Assembly (NCBI GenBank): GCA_023489235.1
Contig: JAMDDE010000052.1
Location: forward strand, 1-62,103
Direction: 5' to 3'
DNA: 62,103 nt
DNA from: Actinomycetota bacterium
Lineage (GTDB): Bacteria > Actinomycetota > Acidimicrobiia > Acidimicrobiales > JAMDDE01
A program made the translations under genes and the position numbers. Below the pieces are notes generated by a model that saw nothing but the letters and a program-made list of their open reading frames with translations, did no database searches and was not told the DNA's origin. Position 1 is the stretch's first letter; each line of letters opens with the position of its first letter. This document shows, in pieces, positions 58,379 to 62,103 of this stretch.

Positions 58379-58891
58379 CTATGTTATTACCGGCTGTAGA
58401 GGTTGTGTCGAAGTGTCCTGCTTGTGCCGAATTCTCCACCTATGCATACGATGCTGATTGCCAACTATTGCGTCACTAGTAGGTACAGCTGTACCTTGAT
58501 TGTAACTCTCTTCTAAGCACAATCTGCACAGATACTCATTATTTATCAGCCGTGTTGGTGTTCTCCTCTTGCAACGACTGCATAAATGATCGAAGTAAAT
58601 AGTGTTCTCTGCTGTCGCCAAGCTATTACGAGCTAACTGTTCTATTCTTTTTTGGGCTGGTTCAGTGAGATGCCATGTGCCGCTCACAGGATCACGTTCT
58701 ACAAGATCCCAGGTGAGCATATCTCTTAAGAGAGGATCCAAGCGAGGACTTAGAGAGGTTGAGCGTGTATTGGAAACAGTATTTGCAAGGCTACTATCTT
58801 TAAAAGAGACGTTATTGCCTACATTCAAATTGTCGTGTTGCTCGGAGTCTATAAGACCTTTATAGGTACCCACTGATACACCTCCTTGCAA
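58379..58891 (-). CDS. Unknown protein with a two-Cys-pair zinc ribbon
   Basis: 170 residues. The N-terminal third is polar and likely disordered. The middle (DPLLRDMLTWDLVERDPVSG and WHLTEPAQKRIEQL) reads like the wing and last helix of a winged helix domain. Then come two CxxC pairs (CSRCKRR and CRLCLEE) about 20 residues apart, a zinc ribbon. I do not recognise the family. A small DNA- or RNA-binding role is suggested by this layout. A GGAGGTG ribosome-binding site precedes the start. Confidence 0.65.
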   Translation of the reverse strand: MQGGVSVGTYKGLIDSEQHDNLNVGNNVSFKDSSLANTVSNTRSTSLSPRLDPLLRDMLTWDLVERDPVSGTWHLTEPAQKRIEQLARNSLATAENTIYFDHLCSRCKRRTPTRLINNEYLCRLCLEESYNQGTAVPTSDAIVGNQHRMHRWRIRHKQDTSTQPLQPVIT

Positions 58892-59305
58892 TAAAGTATT
58901 AGCAGTATTTTTAGAATGTTAATTATCTAGTTCGTAGTTTAATACGAACAAACAATTCATTGAAGATACGTAATGACAATGACACCATTGACACTACGTA
59001 ACTTACTCTTTTTATATTTTACTTTGTTGTAAAAGTTATGTGCGTGCAGCAGCTGAAGATTTTTCTAACCCCTTCCCAGGAACGCAAACCAGCCAACTGT
59101 AGAGATCACATGGATCAAGCAGGGATAAAGATTGTTCGTGTGGCAGGATTCCAACGGAGCATGCTCGGAGCAATGAATGATCTCGCTGCGCTATACTAAA
59201 AGGCTGCTGGTTCAGGTGTATACACTGTGCCTTTTGAGATAGAGAGATTCACATGGGTAGGGTGATTTCTCCAAAGGCCTGATCGGCGAGTTGAATACCT
59301 ACCGT
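58892..59305. other. 414-bp AT-rich gap before tRNA-His
   Basis: The left half (58892-59040) is clearly AT-rich and probably holds the promoter of the zinc-ribbon gene. A 53-codon frame (59038-59199, MCVQQLKIF... ending AMNDLAALY) is the only open frame of note. Its last part looks protein-like (AGIKIVRVAGFQRSM) but I know no family; it may be a gene fragment. No repeat or terminator stands out. Confidence 0.4.
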
Positions 59306-59379
59306 GGTGACCGTAGCTCAGCGGTTAGAGCACCAGGTTGTGGCCCTGGGGGTCGGGGGTTCGAATCCCCTCGGTCACC
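59306..59379 (+). tRNA. tRNA-His (anticodon GTG)
   Basis: Acceptor GTGACCG (59307-59313) pairs with CGGTCAC, with an encoded G at position -1 (59306) facing C73, the identity mark of tRNA-His. Anticodon loop TTGTGGC gives GTG. D arm GCTCAGCGGTTAGAGC and T-loop GTTCGAATC are regular. CCA is not encoded. Confidence 0.96.
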
Positions 59380-59563
59380 CTTTTGGTATCTTCGGACTCA
59401 GGTGGGGGATTGCCGTAGCGAGATATCTTCATTCGGGTCCGTTAGTTACCAATCAACCTTCCTCTGATAGTTTCGACATGATCACCAGAGGATAACCTAG
59501 GCAAGAAAGTGCATATAGACGCCATGTTTCACACAGTTGCCGTGTAGACGGTACCATTTTTAT

Positions 59564-59635
59564 GCGCCTCTAGCTCAACGGCAGAGCAACGGACTCTTAA
59601 TCCGCAGGTTGGGGGTTCGAATCCCCCGGGGCGCA
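59564..59635 (+). tRNA. tRNA-Lys (anticodon CTT)
   Basis: Acceptor GCGCCTC pairs with GGGGCGC, discriminator A at 59635. Anticodon loop CTCTTAA gives CTT for lysine. D arm GCTCAACGGCAGAGC and T arm GGGGGTTCGAATCCCCC are canonical. CCA is not encoded. Confidence 0.96.
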
Positions 59636-60074
59636 CTCCATATTCGGCTCTTCGGATTTGAGCAGGGTCGGCAGGCCGTCGAGGCTTCGACCACTCGTGA
59701 TGGTTACCACCCCTGATCGGTACTTGACGGGCACTCTTCGGTCTGCGTCGGTTGTCGGGACAGTGGGACACTACTGAATACCGCCAAACAATACATCTAG
59801 AACCAGTGCTTCCCCAACCAGCAAGGAAGCCCTTACGGAGAGGACGACATCGGCCTCGGGCTCACGGACGGAGCCAAGATTGCTGTTTGTTCAACATGTG
59901 ATATCTATTGACACCATCTGTTACCATTTGTTACAGTACAAATTATGTCATGGGGGATTGAAAATTGGCAATGTTCATGAATATGTGGATCAGCAGGCTC
60001 ATAGGGTTGGCTAAATGCTGAATATTAGTAGAATTGTCATTTAGTACTATATATATTAGTATGGATTTTTAGCC
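59636..60074. other. 439-bp gap after tRNA-Lys
   Basis: The first 130 bp are GC-richer and contain no recognisable gene; the remainder turns AT-rich. I looked for an integrase fragment or a copy of the tRNA 3' end that would mark an attachment site and found neither. The right part holds the probable promoter and operator of the GntR gene. Confidence 0.4.
59908..59937 (+). promoter_or_regulatory. Promoter with an internal near-palindromic operator upstream of the GntR gene
   Basis: A consensus -35 TTGACA (59908-59913) and a TACAGT -10 (59932-59937) are 18 bp apart. The spacer contains CTGTTACCATTTGTTACAG (59918-59936), an inverted repeat of 7-bp arms with one mismatch. A repressor bound there would block RNA polymerase, so autoregulation by the GntR protein is likely. 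The transcript would have a leader of about 130 nt. Confidence 0.5.
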
Positions 60075-61133
60075 TTGGTCTCTTCGATATCTAATCCTGA
60101 TCTTGACTCAGAAGCGCTAAAGAATATCGTTGCTAAGTTACATATTCATAGAAACTCTCCGATACCAAGATTTCTACAGCTGAAGAGTCAGTTCGAATAC
60201 TTGATCGTTACTGGGGTGTGTTCCCCGGGGCAGCGATTGCCTTCCATCAGAATGGTATCTGCTGCATTGAACGTAGGCCCTGCGACGATTGCTCGTGCGT
60301 ACCATGAACTTGAAATGGCGCGACTAGTTGTCTCCTCCGACAAGCTGGGTTTCTTTGTAGTAGGGGGAGAGGTGGCACAATCTGAACCACATGAACGCAT
60401 CCAAGCAATGGTCACAGAGGTTATCGACAATGCCATAGCGGAAGGTATCTCGCTTGACCAGGTATTCGAGGTTTTTGTTGCTCAAATTGCGACCATGCGA
60501 ATGACACTTGCTCGACCTCAGATTGCACTCATTGGCAAGAGAGAGGGTCGAATTGCTGAACTAGCCATGCACATACGGCATGCCCTGGCAGATCTCAATG
60601 CTGATGTAAGTACGGTACCCTTAGAGCAACTCGCCGAAGACATAGATGGTTGGTTACCAACATTGCAGAAAATGCAACAGGTGGTCTGTCTTCTATGGGA
60701 TGTAAAGCAAGCGCAGGAGTTGCTGATAGGGCACGGTATAGATGTTGTGCCACTACGTGGTGTTCTACGCGATGATGTTCGGGAGAAAATTGCCGCACTT
60801 CCCGAACATGTGAAGGTGGGAATTATTGCTAGTTCTAATCAGTTCATAGATGGCATGATTACCGCTGTAATGGCTCTTAACCCTGCGCTAAAGATTGTAG
60901 GGTCGACAGACGCTCAACATCGCAAAGCAATGCGTACTCTTTGCGATAAGGTTGATTGCATTATTTACGGTACGCCAGCCCGTGCAATAGTCAAACAAGA
61001 ACTCCATAGGCCAATTGACGAGATAGAACTCGTGTATGTTCCAGATCCTACATCTTTACAACAACTTAGGCGACTTCTCCATGTTGATTTACATAAACAT
61101 AATAACCCAAAAAATAGACAAATAGATAAGTAA
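60075..61133 (+). CDS. GntR-family transcriptional regulator with a periplasmic-binding-like sensor region
   Basis: 352 residues from TTG 60075 (no ATG or GTG is available before the DNA-binding domain). Residues about 28-100 form the GntR winged helix: IPRFLQLKSQFEYLI, PGQRLPSIRMVSAAL, GPATIARAYHELE. The C-terminal 230 residues have alternating strands and helices (IALIGKREGRIAEL, VVCLLWDVKQAQELL, IVGSTDA) resembling a small-molecule-binding Rossmann-like sensor, not the usual FCD or UTRA domain, so the ligand is open. It is followed after 116 bp by a substrate-binding lipoprotein gene that it probably controls. Confidence 0.85.
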   Translation: MVSSISNPDLDSEALKNIVAKLHIHRNSPIPRFLQLKSQFEYLIVTGVCSPGQRLPSIRMVSAALNVGPATIARAYHELEMARLVVSSDKLGFFVVGGEVAQSEPHERIQAMVTEVIDNAIAEGISLDQVFEVFVAQIATMRMTLARPQIALIGKREGRIAELAMHIRHALADLNADVSTVPLEQLAEDIDGWLPTLQKMQQVVCLLWDVKQAQELLIGHGIDVVPLRGVLRDDVREKIAALPEHVKVGIIASSNQFIDGMITAVMALNPALKIVGSTDAQHRKAMRTLCDKVDCIIYGTPARAIVKQELHRPIDEIELVYVPDPTSLQQLRRLLHVDLHKHNNPKNRQIDK

Positions 61134-61249
61134 TAGTTAATTAACTCAGCCAAGAGGAGGTCGTGTATCATTTCTGTGCAATTTGCTGATAGCAATTACT
61201 AACTTAATTTATTTCTAATAAGATTTTTATAGTATTAAGGAGAATTATA

Positions 61250-62103
61250 ATGTCTCAAGAACAATTAGAAAACAATTCTTTAAATAAGGTCGATTCTCTG
61301 GTTGCAACTCGTTTGACCAGGCGTGGCTTACTCAAAAAGGCAATGACTTATGGTGCTGGATTAACAGCTTTAGGAGCTATGTCTAGCATACTTGAGGCAT
61401 GTGGAACTAGTAGTTCGTCTAAAATTGCATCGAGTTCATCTAAGAACAAGGTCTTGACGCCAGTCTCTCTACAGCTCAACTGGCTTGAAAATGTTGAATT
61501 TGCTGGAGTTCTCTGGGCGCTTAACAAAGGATACTATCGTGATGAGGGTATTGATCTGAGTGTTGCTCCTCTCGGTCCGACCACTGATCCGGTGGATCTT
61601 GTTGCTTCTGGTAAAGCATTAATTGGCATGGAATCAGGTGGGGACTCGGTTATAATTGCCAGATCTAAGGGAATTCCAATCAAGTCATTTGCTTCAGATC
61701 TACAAAGAGATCCAAGTGCGTGGATGACTCTAAAGACTTCAGGTATCACTCATATGTCCGAGCTACGAGGGAAGACCGTGGGTATCCAGGCGCCTGACCT
61801 GCAAGAGGTGCCACTAATTCTCGGACTAGGTGGTCTCACTACTCATGATGTTACTGTAAAAACGGTATCCTTCGATCCATCAGTACTAGTAGACCACGAA
61901 GTGGATGCCTTCAGCGTATTCGTCACCAATGAACCTATTACCTTGGAAGAGAAGGGTATTGCCGTAAACCTGATTCCTTGGTCAGCGTATGGGTTCTCAT
62001 ACTACAGTGATTGTTTTTTTGCTACCGACTCAACAGTCAAATCTAGTCCTGGACTCTTGAAGGCATTTGTTCGAGCAACTCAAAGAGGTTGGACTGAGGT
62101 GTT
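61250..62103 (+). CDS. NMT1/THI5-type ABC transporter substrate-binding lipoprotein (cut by window edge)
   Basis: The frame opens at ATG 61250 after AAGGAG (61237-61242) and runs off the right edge after 284 codons. RLTRRGLLKKA is a twin-arginine-like signal, followed by a lipobox SILEAC, then a Ser-rich linker. The mature part (VSLQLNWLENVEFAGVLWAL, GYYRDEGIDLSV, LRGKTVGIQAP) belongs to the NMT1/THI5-like family that binds pyrimidine thiamine precursors, taurine, nitrate or riboflavin. No TPP riboswitch is visible upstream, and the gene lies beside a GntR regulator, so the ligand is not decided. Partners should lie beyond the window. Confidence 0.9.
   Translation, partial: MSQEQLENNSLNKVDSLVATRLTRRGLLKKAMTYGAGLTALGAMSSILEACGTSSSSKIASSSSKNKVLTPVSLQLNWLENVEFAGVLWALNKGYYRDEGIDLSVAPLGPTTDPVDLVASGKALIGMESGGDSVIIARSKGIPIKSFASDLQRDPSAWMTLKTSGITHMSELRGKTVGIQAPDLQEVPLILGLGGLTTHDVTVKTVSFDPSVLVDHEVDAFSVFVTNEPITLEEKGIAVNLIPWSAYGFSYYSDCFFATDSTVKSSPGLLKAFVRATQRGWTEV

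Noticed and set aside
59529-59771. Leftward frame containing GGFEPPTCGLRVRCS
   Set aside because: This is the well-known false translation of the antisense of a tRNA-Lys gene; it covers 59564-59635.
59880-61249. TPP riboswitch for the NMT1/THI5-type importer
   Set aside because: The conserved CTGAGA and ACCTGA-type elements are not present in the leader of either gene.
1-62103. CRISPR arrays or prophage
   Set aside because: All repeats found are adjacent duplications of two or three units with no unique spacers; no phage structural, terminase or integrase genes are seen.

Overview
The window looks like chromosome from an actinobacterium, most plausibly of the class Acidimicrobiia (inference). 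Actinobacterial markers are a mycothiol synthase (MshD-like), a mec-cysO-cysM-murI sulfur/cysteine cluster ordered as in mycobacteria, and an ANTAR-type response regulator. A P-IIIA proton-pump ATPase and a base composition near 50% G+C by eye would suit a moderate-GC, possibly acidophilic member. No rRNA is present to confirm this.

Layout. 1-10.3 kb: end of an adenylate-forming ligase, a DUF488 gene, then an unusual transport/signalling locus: an ABC ATPase fused to GAF-like regions and a histidine kinase, an OmpR-type regulator, a xylose-type binding lipoprotein, a single-domain sugar ABC ATPase, a permease, and an ECF sigma factor fused to a zinc-finger anti-sigma-like module, a membrane span and an external domain. 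10.3-15.5 kb: acyl-CoA ligase, a secreted N,N-dimethylformamidase-like protein, an unknown protein and a universal stress protein. 15.7-27 kb: P-type ATPase, thiamine-binding and HTH genes, FAH-family hydrolase, a frameshifted zinc-ribbon membrane protein, menaquinone genes menF and menG, an SDR, a VIT-family transporter, mshD and nth.

27-41 kb: a carbamoyltransferase followed by a long biosynthetic run hisD-hisC-hisB-hisH-hisA-hisF, a GroES-like gene, hisI-trpE-trpC-trpF-trpB-trpA. 41-48 kb: a UbiB-family kinase gene, then the leftward fatty-acid operon fabD-fabH-fabG-acpP-fabF, groES, a glutaredoxin-like gene and an ArsR regulator. 48.8-58.4 kb: tRNA-Leu, an IS200/IS605 tnpA remnant, menC, a coiled-coil protein, the ANTAR regulator, tmRNA (ssrA), a MaoC-like dehydratase, a second ArsR-like regulator, smpB, mec-cysO-cysM-murI and endonuclease IV. 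58.4-62.1 kb: an unknown zinc-ribbon protein, tRNA-His and tRNA-Lys, and a more AT-rich stretch with a GntR regulator and a truncated NMT1/THI5-type binding lipoprotein.

The most novel system is at 0.8-10.3 kb. The kinase carries its own complete ABC nucleotide-binding domain that closely resembles the transporter ATPase, and the promoter of the binding-protein gene carries a tandem array of 11-bp elements typical of OmpR/PhoB-type regulators. The model I propose is that the kinase reads transporter activity by acting as, or imitating, one ATPase half of the importer. A second theme is the frequency of short (11-73 bp) tandem duplications at gene starts, stops and junctions; one of them remodels the trpB-trpA junction.
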